DNA from: Oscillospiraceae bacterium
Lineage (GTDB): Bacteria > Bacillota_A > Clostridia > Oscillospirales > CAG-272
DNA length: 45,929 bases
Assembly: GCA_015064425.1 (NCBI GenBank)
Contig: SVSF01000001.1
Coordinates: 1 to 45,929 of the forward strand
Reading direction: 5' to 3'
Part shown: positions 6,498-15,845 of the stretch, in pieces
How positions within the stretch are numbered: the first letter of the stretch is position 1
Layout of the letters: the number at the start of each line of letters is the position of its first letter
The notes under the pieces: model-generated
What the model was told of the DNA's origin: nothing
The model's input: the letters and a program-made list of their open reading frames with translations, nothing else
Databases searched by the model: none
Made by a program: the position numbers and the translations under genes

Positions 6498-6578
6498 ATG
6501 ATGCTCCTTTAAATGCATTCTAAACCTTAAGACCTATTATACATCAAAAAACAAATAAAATCTACATTTTTTGCAATT

Positions 6579-7532
6579 TTATTTTACGGAAATAAGAATA
6601 TACATCAGAATTGTGGAAAAAACGGTACAAATGAGTTTTCCCTTTATGTACGGCGTTAAAGAAAAACGGCCTGCCACGGCTTCCTTTACCTGCATATGCA
6701 CGGAGGCGCCCGACCATCCTACAAAGGCCGAAGTAAAGACAGCTTTATGCAAAGAGTTCATATCGGCTGTGCTCAGATATTCCGCCGCATAGCTTATTTC
6801 GGACGCGCCGAAAATGAGTGAAGATATATACGGAGATATTTCTAAGTAAGCAAGAATTTCTTCCGCAAGTCCGCATAAAAGCTCAAAAAATAATATCGTA
6901 CCGCATATCTTGAGCATCAGCATTACAGAGTCCGATACGGCTTTGTTAACGCTATGAGAAAGGCTGCTCTGCGGGATAAATCTTTTATCGTTTTTTGATG
7001 TAGATGCTTTTTTACCGCGGGAGAGAATAATACCGGAAATGACTGATGCCGCCAGCTGAGCAAGACAGAAAAAATATCCCATCTTATTTGAAGAAAAAAA
7101 TCCTTTTCCTATGGCGCCTATAAGAAAAGCCGGACTCGCGTTATTTGAAAATGCACAGAGACGCTCGGCTTCATCCTTTGTACATATACCCTCGTCATAA
7201 AGTTCCGATGCGCATACAGCTCCTGAAGGATAACCTGAAACAGAACCCAAAATAAAAGCGGAGGCACATGCTCCGTTTAACTTAAATATACGCCTGAAAA
7301 AAGGGGAGAGTGCTTTGGAAAAAAGCTCAGCTCCGCCCAACGATATGAATATACGGCAAAGAACTGTAAAGGGAAATACCGATGGGATCACCTTTTCTGT
7401 ACATATTCTTATTCCTGCGGCGATCTTCTCTGAAGCTACGTCCGGAAAAAAAAGAAGTATTCCCATAGCTACAAGACAAAGCCCCACGGGGGCAAAGGAA
7501 CAGAGTTTTTTCTTTGTATAGAGTATTTGCAT
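6579..7532 (-). CDS. ylbJ: Sporulation integral membrane protein YlbJ
   Basis: 317 residues from the ATG at 7532 (GGAG 11 bases ahead); an ATG at 7553 is possible but has no clear ribosome binding site. It has about eight membrane segments and the nucleoside-recognition/Gate-like motifs of YlbJ: SGYPSGAVCASELYDEG in the first half, SNNASPAFLIGAIG, and GWSGASVHMQV near the C-terminus. In Bacillus, ylbJ is sigma-E controlled and needed for a proper spore cortex; it acts in the mother cell or forespore membrane. It diverges from yqfC, another sigma-E gene, so the 70-base gap may hold back-to-back sporulation promoters, though I could not identify them with confidence. Confidence 0.88.
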   Translation of the reverse strand: MQILYTKKKLCSFAPVGLCLVAMGILLFFPDVASEKIAAGIRICTEKVIPSVFPFTVLCRIFISLGGAELFSKALSPFFRRIFKLNGACASAFILGSVSGYPSGAVCASELYDEGICTKDEAERLCAFSNNASPAFLIGAIGKGFFSSNKMGYFFCLAQLAASVISGIILSRGKKASTSKNDKRFIPQSSLSHSVNKAVSDSVMLMLKICGTILFFELLCGLAEEILAYLEISPYISSLIFGASEISYAAEYLSTADMNSLHKAVFTSAFVGWSGASVHMQVKEAVAGRFSLTPYIKGKLICTVFSTILMYILISVK

Positions 7533-7623
7533 ATGCCGTACTTCTCCGTGCATAAGATTCTTTAGAGAAACTGTATTTTGTCAGTCCTACTGATATGATA
7601 TTTTTATGAGCGGAGAAAGATGA

Positions 7624-7893
7624 ATGAAAATAAGAAAAAGAGCAAAATTTATGCAAGGTCTGGATCTGCCTCCCGATATGGCAGGAGGTGTTTCAACGGT
7701 TATGTTGAACGGCGGTTGTGAAGTGTATATAAATGCCTGCAAAAAGATACTTTCCTATGAAGATGAGTTTATAAAGCTCAAGCTTTTAGATTCTGTACTG
7801 GTCATAAAAGGTGAAAATTTCGTTTTAAGATCTTTCAGCAACGGGAGCGTCAAAATAAAAGGCAAAATATACGGTATTGAAAGATGTGAGTGA
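7624..7893 (+). CDS. yqfC: Sporulation protein YqfC (YabP/YqfC family)
   Basis: 89 residues, the family's usual size. The ATG has GGAG eight bases ahead. The core is a small beta fold with family landmarks LNGGCEVYINACKKILSYED and LVIKGENFVLRSF. YqfC is made in the mother cell under sigma-E in Bacillus and acts with YqfD; its biochemistry is unknown. Its end overlaps the start region of yqfD, and the two-gene order is the same as in B. subtilis, which makes the assignment secure. Confidence 0.92.
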   Translation: MKIRKRAKFMQGLDLPPDMAGGVSTVMLNGGCEVYINACKKILSYEDEFIKLKLLDSVLVIKGENFVLRSFSNGSVKIKGKIYGIERCE

Positions 7894-7901
7894 GGGGTAA
7901 G

Positions 7902-9122
7902 ATGTTTATTACTTTTCTTATAGAGTTTTTCTTCGGATATTATTCCGTAAGAATAAAAGAAGCAAGGGCGGCGGCACAGTTTCTTTTTGAAAATTCAATA
8001 CCGTATTGGGGTTTAAAAAAGTCCGATGAGTATGGGGTGTTCAACGTACGCAAGAGCGTTTACAGAGCATATTGCGAAAAGTTTGAGAGCAAACATACAG
8101 AGATCCTTAAAGAATACGGAATTCCGAAATTGTTACGTGCATACCGCAAACGCATAGGAATACCTCTCGGAGGAGCAGTATTTATCTTTTTGCTTTGGTT
8201 TTCCACTAATTTTATATGGGATATGGACATAAAGGGAAACGTTGATATGACGGAGGATGAGGTAAGAGAAATACTTAGCTCGTACGGCTGCGGTATTGGT
8301 GCCTATATACCGGATATAGATCTTTACAAGTTGTGCAACAGTTGTATGCTGAGCTCTGATAAAATAGCCTGGATATCCGTGAACATGAAGGGGACGGTGG
8401 CACACGTAGAGCTGATAGAAACAAAGTTTGAAGAAAAAAATGAAGAATATACGGGTCCATGCAATCTTGTTGCTTCTTCAGATGGAATAATAAGCTATTT
8501 TACGGTATTTGACGGAGACTGTGTGGTAGAGAGCGGAGACGAAGTTAAAAAAGGGGAGCTTTTGGTGAGCGGTGTACGCGGAGACGAAGATGGATTCGGA
8601 GGTCTTGTCAGTGCAAAAGGAAGCGTATACGCTATGACTGTGCATACTTTAAGCGTCAGTACGGCTTATGAACATACGGAAAAAGTACCAACGGGGAGGG
8701 AGATATCATTCAAGACAGCAAATATTTTCGGGAAAAGCATAAAACTTTATCCAAACAGTAGAAATTTACCCGAAGATTGTGGTACAATATATAATGAAGA
8801 AAATGGGTATCTTTCCGAAAAAATAAATTACAGGCTTATTCTGTTCGGTGTAATAGAGCTTCCGATAATAATAAGCGGTGAAAAATATCTTGAATTTGAA
8901 GAGAGAACGTTACTTCTGAGCGATGCAGAGGCTCTTGCCGAAGCGAAGGAAAAGCTTGCGGAAGAAAAGAAGCACTGTATAGGCGATGCCGATGTTCTTT
9001 CACGTTCCTTGCAGACGGAGATATATGAGGAAAACGGAAAGCAATATATACGATTGACCGCGGAGTACAGATGTTTAGAAAATATAGCGGTACAGTCTCC
9101 CATTTTTAAAGACGGAAAATAA
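7902..9122 (+). CDS. yqfD: Sporulation membrane protein YqfD
   Basis: 406 residues from the ATG at 7902, which has GAGGGG close ahead; a GTG at 7890 overlapping the yqfC stop is a weaker alternative. The first ~85 residues are the YqfD N-terminal domain, then one membrane helix (about residues 88-105), a WDMDIKGN segment, and an extracytoplasmic domain with SYGCGIGAYIPDID and ISVNMKGTVAHVELIE. A lipoyl-like beta segment (DGDCVVESGDEVKKGELLVSG) follows. YqfD is a sigma-E protein needed for sporulation in Bacillus. Followed 16 bases later by phoH, as in other Bacillota. Confidence 0.92.
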   Translation: MFITFLIEFFFGYYSVRIKEARAAAQFLFENSIPYWGLKKSDEYGVFNVRKSVYRAYCEKFESKHTEILKEYGIPKLLRAYRKRIGIPLGGAVFIFLLWFSTNFIWDMDIKGNVDMTEDEVREILSSYGCGIGAYIPDIDLYKLCNSCMLSSDKIAWISVNMKGTVAHVELIETKFEEKNEEYTGPCNLVASSDGIISYFTVFDGDCVVESGDEVKKGELLVSGVRGDEDGFGGLVSAKGSVYAMTVHTLSVSTAYEHTEKVPTGREISFKTANIFGKSIKLYPNSRNLPEDCGTIYNEENGYLSEKINYRLILFGVIELPIIISGEKYLEFEERTLLLSDAEALAEAKEKLAEEKKHCIGDADVLSRSLQTEIYEENGKQYIRLTAEYRCLENIAVQSPIFKDGK

Positions 9123-9138
9123 TATACCGGAGGAATAT

Positions 9139-10158
9139 ATGTCAAACAGAGTCATAATGACTGATACAATTGAACAAACGGCAAATATATTCGGAAGTTT
9201 TGATATGAATATAGCAGCGGTGGAAAAAGCATACGGAGTGAGTATAAGCAACCGCGACAGTGAGCAGACCCTTGGAAATGTCATAGTAATATCGGGTGAG
9301 GATGATGAAGCTGTGGCAAAGGCGGGCAAGGTAGTTGAGTATTTGAAAAAAATGTCCGTACTTAACGATGAGATAGGCGTACAGAATGTTGAGTACGTTA
9401 TTTCTATGGTAAACGAAGGCAGCGATTCAGAGCTCAAGGAGCTTGATGACGATTGCATATGTATAACTATGCGGGGAAAGCCTATCAAAGCAAAGACCGT
9501 CGGTCAGCGCAAATACGTCGATGCTATAAAGAAGAACACTATAGTTTTGGGTGTCGGCCCTGCAGGAACGGGAAAGACTTTTCTTGCCGTTGCAATGGCT
9601 GTTACTGCTTTGAGAAATAAGGAGATACAACGTATAATTCTTACAAGACCTGCGGTGGAAGCCGGAGAAAAGCTCGGATTCCTTCCGGGCGATCTGCAGA
9701 ATAAGATAGATCCTTATCTTCGCCCGCTATACGACGCACTTTATGAGATGCTCGGAGCAGAAAATTATCAAAGGCATCTTGAAAGAGGTACTATAGAAGT
9801 GGCACCTCTTGCATATATGAGAGGACGTACTCTTGACGATGCATTCATAATTTTGGATGAGGCACAGAATACCTCTCCCGAACAGATGAAGATGTTTTTG
9901 ACCAGACTCGGCTTTAATTCCAAGGCAGTGGTAACGGGTGACGTTACACAGATAGACCTTGGATTCAGACAGAAGAGTGGTCTTGTAGAAGCAATTAAGG
10001 TATTGAATGATATAAACGGAATAGAGATATTCCATTTCAGTGAAAAGGATGTAGTAAGACACAGACTCGTACAGAAGATCATAGAAGCGTATGGCAGATA
10101 CGAGCGCGAGAAGGCAGAAGGAAATGAAAATAAAACACAGCGTTTTTATAGAAAATGA
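9139..10158 (+). CDS. phoH: PhoH family ATPase
   Basis: 339 residues. The ATG has GGAGG five bases ahead. An N-terminal KH-like part (to about residue 100) is followed by the PhoH P-loop ATPase: Walker A GPAGTGKTF (about residue 137), the TRPAVEAGEKLGFLPGD segment typical of PhoH, Walker B ILDEAQNTSPEQMK and sensor region TGDVTQIDL. PhoH proteins are cytosolic ATPases linked to RNA metabolism and found next to ybeY in most bacteria. Here ybeY starts inside its last 35 bases, so the two are translationally coupled. Start and length match the standard Bacillota form. Confidence 0.96.
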   Translation: MSNRVIMTDTIEQTANIFGSFDMNIAAVEKAYGVSISNRDSEQTLGNVIVISGEDDEAVAKAGKVVEYLKKMSVLNDEIGVQNVEYVISMVNEGSDSELKELDDDCICITMRGKPIKAKTVGQRKYVDAIKKNTIVLGVGPAGTGKTFLAVAMAVTALRNKEIQRIILTRPAVEAGEKLGFLPGDLQNKIDPYLRPLYDALYEMLGAENYQRHLERGTIEVAPLAYMRGRTLDDAFIILDEAQNTSPEQMKMFLTRLGFNSKAVVTGDVTQIDLGFRQKSGLVEAIKVLNDINGIEIFHFSEKDVVRHRLVQKIIEAYGRYEREKAEGNENKTQRFYRK

Positions 10159-10588
10159 GCAAGATATAATAAAAGCCGATGTGAAGCTGAAAAAGCTTAT
10201 AAAGGACACGGTATCGGCAGCTCTCGAATATGAAGGCTTCGAGGGAAAGGCGGAGGTATCAGTCACTCTTTGCGACAATGAATATATTCACGGACTGAAT
10301 CTTGAATACAGAGGAATAGACAGGGCGACCGACGTACTGTCATTCCCTTTATTTGACGAGGAGGATCATGGGATCACGGCTCTCGGAGACATAGTTTTAT
10401 CTCTTGAAAGAGCCAAGGAACAGGCCGAGGAATTCGGGCATTCGTTTGAAAGAGAGCTGGCATTTTTAACAGCGCATTCAATGCTTCACCTTCTTGGATA
10501 CGATCATGAGACCTCTGAGGAGGATGAAAGAGATATGTTTGCAAGACAAGAAGCGATACTTGAAAAAATGGGTATTACGAGAGATTAA
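10124..10588 (+). CDS. ybeY: Endoribonuclease YbeY
   Basis: 154 residues from the ATG at 10124, inside the end of phoH; an ATG at 10091 would add 11 residues unlike the family. The zinc site is HSMLHLLGYDHE (HxxxHxxxxxH), and the family motif TDVLSFPLF precedes it. YbeY is needed for 16S rRNA 3' end maturation and ribosome quality control and interacts with Era, whose gene follows 15 bases later. In Bacillus, dgkA and cdd lie between ybeY and era; here they do not. Confidence 0.95.
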   Translation: MKIKHSVFIENEQDIIKADVKLKKLIKDTVSAALEYEGFEGKAEVSVTLCDNEYIHGLNLEYRGIDRATDVLSFPLFDEEDHGITALGDIVLSLERAKEQAEEFGHSFERELAFLTAHSMLHLLGYDHETSEEDERDMFARQEAILEKMGITRD

Positions 10589-10603
10589 GAAAAGGAACGA
10601 AAA

Positions 10604-11500
10604 ATGACAAGAACAGGATTTATTGCAATAGTAGGAAAGCCCAACGTAGGAAAATCTACCTTGCTTAATGCACTTTTGGGTGAGAAGATAGCCATAGTTT
10701 CAAAAAAGCCGCAGACTACAAGAACAAGAATAACCGGCATATTGACAGAGGGGGAGGATCAATATGTATTTCTTGATACTCCCGGAACACATGTGCCCAA
10801 AACAAAGCTGGGTGAGGCTATGATGAGAGCCGTAAACGAAACAGTATCTCCCGGATCCTGTGATGCGGCACTTCTTGTGGTGGACGCATCTGACAGACCC
10901 AAGAGCATAGAGATAGGAATTGCGGAAAAGCTAAAAAAGTCGAAGATACCCGCAATACTGGTTATAAATAAGACCGATACGGTAAATGCCGAAAGAATAG
11001 GAGAGGCAATACTTGAATACTCCTCGCTTTGTGATTTTGTCAGCGTTGTACCTATATCGGCTATGAAAAATGACGGGGTCGATATTATTAAGAAGGAGTG
11101 CGCTTCTTTTTTGTATGAAAGTCCCTGGTATTTTTCCGAGGACGATATAACCGACCAGCCCGAGAGACAGATTGCAGCCGAGATCATAAGAGAAAAGCTA
11201 TTAAGAGTACTTGATGACGAGATACCTCACGGTACTGCGGTAGTTATAGAAGACTTCAGAGAGGGAGGAAAGTGCCTTCGCATAAGAGCAGAGATCTTCT
11301 GTGAGCGAGAATCCCACAAGAGGATAATAATCGGCAAGAACGGTTCAATGCTTAAAACCATCGGAACCTATGCTCGAGAGGATATGGAAGAATTCTTCGG
11401 CATAAAGGTATTCCTCGATCTTTGGGTAAAGGTTAAGGAAAACTGGCGTGATAGCAACTTTAATATCAGTAATTTCGGACTTTCAAATAAGGATCTGTAA
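10604..11500 (+). CDS. era: GTPase Era
   Basis: 298 residues, standard length. G1 GKPNVGKST (residues 10-18), effector region KPQTTRTRI, G3 DTPG, G4 NKTD and G5 SAMK are all present, followed by a KH domain (about residues 195-290) with GKNGSMLKTIG that binds the 3' end of 16S rRNA. Era checks the maturation of the 30S subunit at the membrane-near cytoplasm. The ATG has AGGA eight bases ahead. Clustered with ybeY and recO, the usual Bacillota arrangement. Confidence 0.97.
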   Translation: MTRTGFIAIVGKPNVGKSTLLNALLGEKIAIVSKKPQTTRTRITGILTEGEDQYVFLDTPGTHVPKTKLGEAMMRAVNETVSPGSCDAALLVVDASDRPKSIEIGIAEKLKKSKIPAILVINKTDTVNAERIGEAILEYSSLCDFVSVVPISAMKNDGVDIIKKECASFLYESPWYFSEDDITDQPERQIAAEIIREKLLRVLDDEIPHGTAVVIEDFREGGKCLRIRAEIFCERESHKRIIIGKNGSMLKTIGTYAREDMEEFFGIKVFLDLWVKVKENWRDSNFNISNFGLSNKDL

Positions 11501-11511
11501 AGGAAGACAGC

Positions 11512-12312
11512 ATGCTGCTTAACGTAAACGGACTTATCGTAAGGGAAACGCCTTACGGCGAAAACGATAAGATCTTCACCGTACTTACTCCCGACTACGG
11601 TAAGATATCGGTAATAGGAAAGGGAATACGCAGCTACAGAAACAAAAATTCCCGATATGCACGAGTGCTTTTATATGATGAACTCGTTTTATACAAGAAG
11701 AATGGGAACTTCTATCATTTAAAGGAAGCATCCCCTATAGAAGCTTTCCCCGAAATAAACGATGATCTTTCTGCATATTCTTTGGCAATGTATCTTTGTG
11801 ATATTGCAGCTGAGACTTGTGTGGAAGAGGAGGCGGACCATTCGGAGATAATAAGGCTTATTTTGAATAGCCTTTATCTTCTTGCAAAAGGTGAGAAAAA
11901 ACACGAGCAGATCAAGGCGGTGTTTGAGCTCAGACTAGCCTCTCTGCAGGGATATATGCCCGATCTTACCGCTTGTACGCACTGCGGCAAGTTTGAGGGA
12001 GGGACGATGTATCTCGATGTAATGAACGGTGTTATAAAATGCGGTGAGTGTTTTGAAAATGAGGACAGCGGAGAAGCTGTCGGCACGGATAACCGAGGCG
12101 TTATAATAACTCCTCTGTCTCCGTCAGTCCTCAGCGCTATGAGATATATAATCTATTCGGATGCAAAGAAGATATTCTCATTTGTGCTTACAGACGATGA
12201 GCTCTATTCTTTGTCTGTTGTGTGTGAAAAATATATAATAAATCAGCTTGAAAGAAATTTTGCGAGTCTTGATTTTTACAAAGAAGTGAAAAGGCTTGAC
12301 AGGATGGGATAA
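11512..12312 (+). CDS. recO: DNA repair protein RecO
   Basis: 266 residues. N-terminal OB fold (residues 1-80, with TPYGENDKIFTVLT and GIRSYRNKNSRY), a helical middle, and a four-cysteine zinc site CTHCG...CGEC (about residues 152-177) as in Bacillus and Deinococcus type RecO. RecO loads RecA on SSB-covered DNA with RecR in gap repair. It starts 11 bases after era, with AGGAAG ahead of the ATG, so it belongs to the same transcript. Confidence 0.95.
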   Translation: MLLNVNGLIVRETPYGENDKIFTVLTPDYGKISVIGKGIRSYRNKNSRYARVLLYDELVLYKKNGNFYHLKEASPIEAFPEINDDLSAYSLAMYLCDIAAETCVEEEADHSEIIRLILNSLYLLAKGEKKHEQIKAVFELRLASLQGYMPDLTACTHCGKFEGGTMYLDVMNGVIKCGECFENEDSGEAVGTDNRGVIITPLSPSVLSAMRYIIYSDAKKIFSFVLTDDELYSLSVVCEKYIINQLERNFASLDFYKEVKRLDRMG

Positions 12313-12353
12313 AACTGCTTTTATTTCTTTCGCTGATAGGAAAGGCAAAACGT

Positions 12354-14762
12354 ATGAGTGATCTTACCAAAGCTCTTAAAACTTTGGAATATGATAAAGT
12401 ATTAACAATGCTTGCAGATTGCGCGGAAACGGAAGGAGCCAAGAAAAAGGCTCTTTCACTTGTTCCCAAGACCGGATATTCTTCAGTGCTTGCTCTCCAA
12501 AGGAGGACAAGCGATGCAAAAGCGATGCTGAGGGTAAAGGGTATGCCCTCTTTCGGACGGGTAAAGGACGTAAGCGATGCGGTGGAACGTGCAGAGAAGT
12601 CGGCAATTCTTTCTACCCGCGAGCTGCTTGACATTTCAGATCTTCTCCATACCGCAAAGTCTCTTTGCGATTATGCGGAGATAAAAATGAAGAGGGAAGG
12701 AGAACCGAGCTCTATTGATGAGGATTTCAAAAGGCTCATCCTTATTCCCGCACTTGAAAGAAAGATCAAAAACACTGTGATCGCCGAGGATATGATAGCA
12801 GACGAGGCTAGCCCGGAGCTTTTTGAAATAAGGCGGAAGATAAGACATACAAACAATAAGATAAAGGATCATTTGCAAAAATACGTAAGCGGATCCTCTT
12901 TTTCAAAGTATCTTCAGGAAAATATCGTTACCGTGCGTAACGGTAGGTACGTTGTTCCGGTAAAGCAGGAGTACAAAAACGAGGTAAAGGGACTTGTGCA
13001 CGATACCTCGGGATCGGGGGCTACAATATTTATTGAGCCTATGGCAGTAGTTGAAGCTAACAACGAGCTCAGAGAATTGCAGAGCCGTGAAGAGCATGAG
13101 ATCGAGCGCATACTTTCTGAGCTTTCAGCTGAATGTGCGGAAAACGGAGAATCAATAAGGCTGAACTACTATAATGTTACGGAGATTGCATTTGTGTTTG
13201 CTAAGGCAGAGCTGTCGCAAAGGCTGGATGCTTCGGCTCCCGAATTACTTGAAAGACCTGCAATAGATCTGATAAAGGCTAGACATCCCCTTATAGACAG
13301 AAAAAAGGTAGTTCCCGTTAACGTAAGCTTAGGCGGAAATTTTGACACTCTTGTAATAACAGGACCCAATACAGGCGGTAAGACGGTAACTCTTAAAACT
13401 CTCGGTCTGTTTGTGCTTATGACTCAGTCCGGACTTCATGTGCCTGCGGAACCGGGCTCAAAAATAGGAATATTTGAGAATGTACTTGCGGATATCGGAG
13501 ATGAGCAGAGTATTGAGCAGTCGTTGTCAACGTTTTCCGCGCACATGGTAAATATAATCGATATCGTATCTAAAGTAAGGCGGGGAAGTCTTGTGCTTTT
13601 CGACGAGTTGGGAGCCGGAACAGATCCTGTAGAGGGAGCGGCGCTTGCTATTGCCATACTTGAAAGAATAAGGGATGCGGGGGCTCTCTGCGCCGCTACG
13701 ACACACTACGCGGAGCTTAAAGTTTACGCTCTTGAGACAGAGGGCGTAAGAAATGCATCTTGTGAATTCAATGTAGATACTTTGAAGCCTACTTATAAGC
13801 TTATTATCGGAACTCCCGGAAAGTCCAATGCGTTTGCAATATCAAAAAAGCTTGGTCTTTCTGAAGATATTGTCGAGCGGGCGGGAAAGCTTGTTAATTC
13901 GGATAATAGGCGTTTTGAGTACGTAATTGAAAAGCTTGAGATAGCACGGACCGAAATGGAAGCCGAAAAGGAAAAGGCTGTCAGTTTGCGCAAGGAATTT
14001 GAAGAGTACAAGGCGCAGGCAGAGAAAAAAATATCGGAAACTGTTGCGGAAGCAGAAAAAGAAGCTGCATCAGCGAGAGCCAAAGCCGTAAATCTCGTTG
14101 AGGGTGCAAGAATAACAAGCGAAAGGGTACTTGAAGAACTTGAAGCGATAAAGAAGAAGAAAGAATCCGAAAGTTTTGCCAAAGATCTTGAAGAGGCAAG
14201 ACGGGATATAAGGAGAAATCTGAAGAATACCGATACTGAAGTGAATGTGACCGTAAATAAAAAGCCGGAGAACTATAAACTTCCCAGAGCTCTTAAAAAG
14301 GGTGATGAAGTACTTCTTTGCGATATAAATAAAAAGGGTATTCTTGAATTGGATCCTGCGAAAGACGGGCGAATAGTAGTGAAAGTCGGTCTTATTACTA
14401 TGCGCACCAATATTTCCGAAGTAATGCTGTGCGAAGAGGATTATATCTCAGTCACTACGGATAAAAATAAGAGAAAAAAGAGTCCCCAGTCTGTATACAG
14501 AGCAACCGTAAGCAGAGAATTCAAACCGGAACTTGACTTGAGAGGTCAAAACGGTGAGGATGCATGGTTTATGACGGACAAGTATTTCGATGAGGCAAAA
14601 GTCGTAAATATAAGCACGGTAAGACTCATTCACGGAAAAGGTACCGGAGCTCTGAAAAAAGCAATTTGGGACTTCCTCAAAAAAGACAAGCGAGTAAAGA
14701 GCTATAGACTTGGTATGTATGGTGAGGGAGATCTCGGAGTTACTGTAGTGGAATTAAAATAA
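12354..14762 (+). CDS. mutS2: MutS2 ATPase/endonuclease
   Basis: 802 residues, full length. An N-terminal clamp/lever part (to about 300) is followed by the MutS ATPase: Walker A TGPNTGGKTVTLKTLG (about 338-353), ABC-like signature region STFSAHM, Walker B LVLFDELGAGTDP. A long coiled coil (about 520-640, rich in Glu/Lys/Ala) leads to a KOW-like part and a C-terminal Smr nuclease domain with LDLRG and HGKGTG (about 725-802). MutS2 limits recombination in some bacteria and splits collided ribosomes in B. subtilis. AAAGG lies eight bases ahead of the ATG. It follows recO by 41 bases. Confidence 0.97.
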   Translation: MSDLTKALKTLEYDKVLTMLADCAETEGAKKKALSLVPKTGYSSVLALQRRTSDAKAMLRVKGMPSFGRVKDVSDAVERAEKSAILSTRELLDISDLLHTAKSLCDYAEIKMKREGEPSSIDEDFKRLILIPALERKIKNTVIAEDMIADEASPELFEIRRKIRHTNNKIKDHLQKYVSGSSFSKYLQENIVTVRNGRYVVPVKQEYKNEVKGLVHDTSGSGATIFIEPMAVVEANNELRELQSREEHEIERILSELSAECAENGESIRLNYYNVTEIAFVFAKAELSQRLDASAPELLERPAIDLIKARHPLIDRKKVVPVNVSLGGNFDTLVITGPNTGGKTVTLKTLGLFVLMTQSGLHVPAEPGSKIGIFENVLADIGDEQSIEQSLSTFSAHMVNIIDIVSKVRRGSLVLFDELGAGTDPVEGAALAIAILERIRDAGALCAATTHYAELKVYALETEGVRNASCEFNVDTLKPTYKLIIGTPGKSNAFAISKKLGLSEDIVERAGKLVNSDNRRFEYVIEKLEIARTEMEAEKEKAVSLRKEFEEYKAQAEKKISETVAEAEKEAASARAKAVNLVEGARITSERVLEELEAIKKKKESESFAKDLEEARRDIRRNLKNTDTEVNVTVNKKPENYKLPRALKKGDEVLLCDINKKGILELDPAKDGRIVVKVGLITMRTNISEVMLCEEDYISVTTDKNKRKKSPQSVYRATVSREFKPELDLRGQNGEDAWFMTDKYFDEAKVVNISTVRLIHGKGTGALKKAIWDFLKKDKRVKSYRLGMYGEGDLGVTVVELK

Positions 14763-14774
14763 ACGGAGCAAAAA

Positions 14775-15734
14775 ATGTTATCAACACTTGAATTTACACT
14801 TAATGCCGTATTTCCGATATTTATGTTTCTCGTTATAGGTATCGGTATCGGAAGACTGAAAATATTCGGAGAGGACTTTTACGCTTCTCTTGAAAAGTTT
14901 GTGTTCAACGTAAGTCTTCCCGTAATGCTTTTCCATGACGTTTCAACATCGGACGTCGGAGAAGTATTTGATATAAAGTTCACTCTTTTCTGTGTCGCTT
15001 GTATTGCATTTTCCATACTGGCTCCTATGTGCACGGTGCCGGCTATTATTAAGGACAATCAGAAAAGGGGTGCGGTGATACAGGGGCTTTACCGCTCGAA
15101 TATGGCGATAATAGGTCTTCCTATGCTTAACAGTATGTTCGGAAGTGCAGGTTCTGCCGTTATGGCGACGGTTATGCCGTTCGGAGTATTGATGTATAAT
15201 ATCTCCGCAGTAATAATTTTAAGTATTTATGCTCCTGCGGATAAAAAAATGTCGGGTAAAGAACTCAAAAGCCATATATTTAAAACTATAGTGAAAAATC
15301 CGCTTATCCTTTCTATACTTGCGGCGTTTCTTGTTATGATAGTTAAAGTAGAACTTCCGGAATGTGTTAATAAGGGACTTTCGCTTTTGGGTGATACGAC
15401 GCTTCCTCTTGCTATGATAGCTCTTGGAGCGGGATTTAAATTTTCCAGTATAAAAGGGAAGGCCAAATACTCTCTTACAGTTTCTGCAATAAAAATAATA
15501 ATTCTTCCGACGCTTATGATAGCACTGACACTTGCTTTGGGATATCGCGGAGTAAATCTCGGTGTCATTATAGCTGTGTTCGGAGGACCGGTCGCGGTGG
15601 CAAGTTATATTATGGCAAGTAATATGGGTTCGGATAAAGAAATTGCCGCACAAATACTTATATTTACCACTTTGGGAAGTATGTTTACACTGTTTGTACA
15701 GATCTTTTTACTGAAAAGTGTGGGTGTGCTGTAA
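14775..15734 (+). CDS. AEC family permease (auxin efflux carrier type)
   Basis: 319 residues with about ten membrane helices in two five-helix halves, the AEC layout. Landmarks are FPIFMFLVIGIGIGR at the start, the broken-helix segment YRSNMAIIGLPML in the first half, and GDTTLPLAMIALGAGF and FGGPVAVASYIMA in the second. Relatives export or import dicarboxylates such as malate; the substrate here is unknown. GGAG lies six bases ahead and the gap to mutS2 is 12 bases, so it probably shares that transcript. No clear terminator follows; the next ~110 bases are AT-rich leader of the PRPP synthetase gene. Confidence 0.88.
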   Translation: MLSTLEFTLNAVFPIFMFLVIGIGIGRLKIFGEDFYASLEKFVFNVSLPVMLFHDVSTSDVGEVFDIKFTLFCVACIAFSILAPMCTVPAIIKDNQKRGAVIQGLYRSNMAIIGLPMLNSMFGSAGSAVMATVMPFGVLMYNISAVIILSIYAPADKKMSGKELKSHIFKTIVKNPLILSILAAFLVMIVKVELPECVNKGLSLLGDTTLPLAMIALGAGFKFSSIKGKAKYSLTVSAIKIIILPTLMIALTLALGYRGVNLGVIIAVFGGPVAVASYIMASNMGSDKEIAAQILIFTTLGSMFTLFVQIFLLKSVGVL

Positions 15735-15845
15735 AAACATTGTGTTTTTTGAAAAATATAGTGGAAAAATTGCAGTTAATATGTTATACTTAAATCGGTA
15801 TATACTATTATAACGAATAAAGCTTTGACATATCGGAGGACAGAA

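Noticed and set aside
6536..6541. TATAAT box ahead of the small cysteine protein gene as a promoter
   Set aside because: No acceptable -35 at 16-18 bases; kept only as a remark in that gene's entry.
7554..7623. Sigma-E promoters between ylbJ and yqfC
   Set aside because: Expected from the family, but no pair of -35/-10 elements stood out well enough by eye.
15219..15653. Long frame antisense to the AEC permease
   Set aside because: Low-complexity, Lys/Arg/Tyr-rich product and no start signals; shadow of a biased coding strand.
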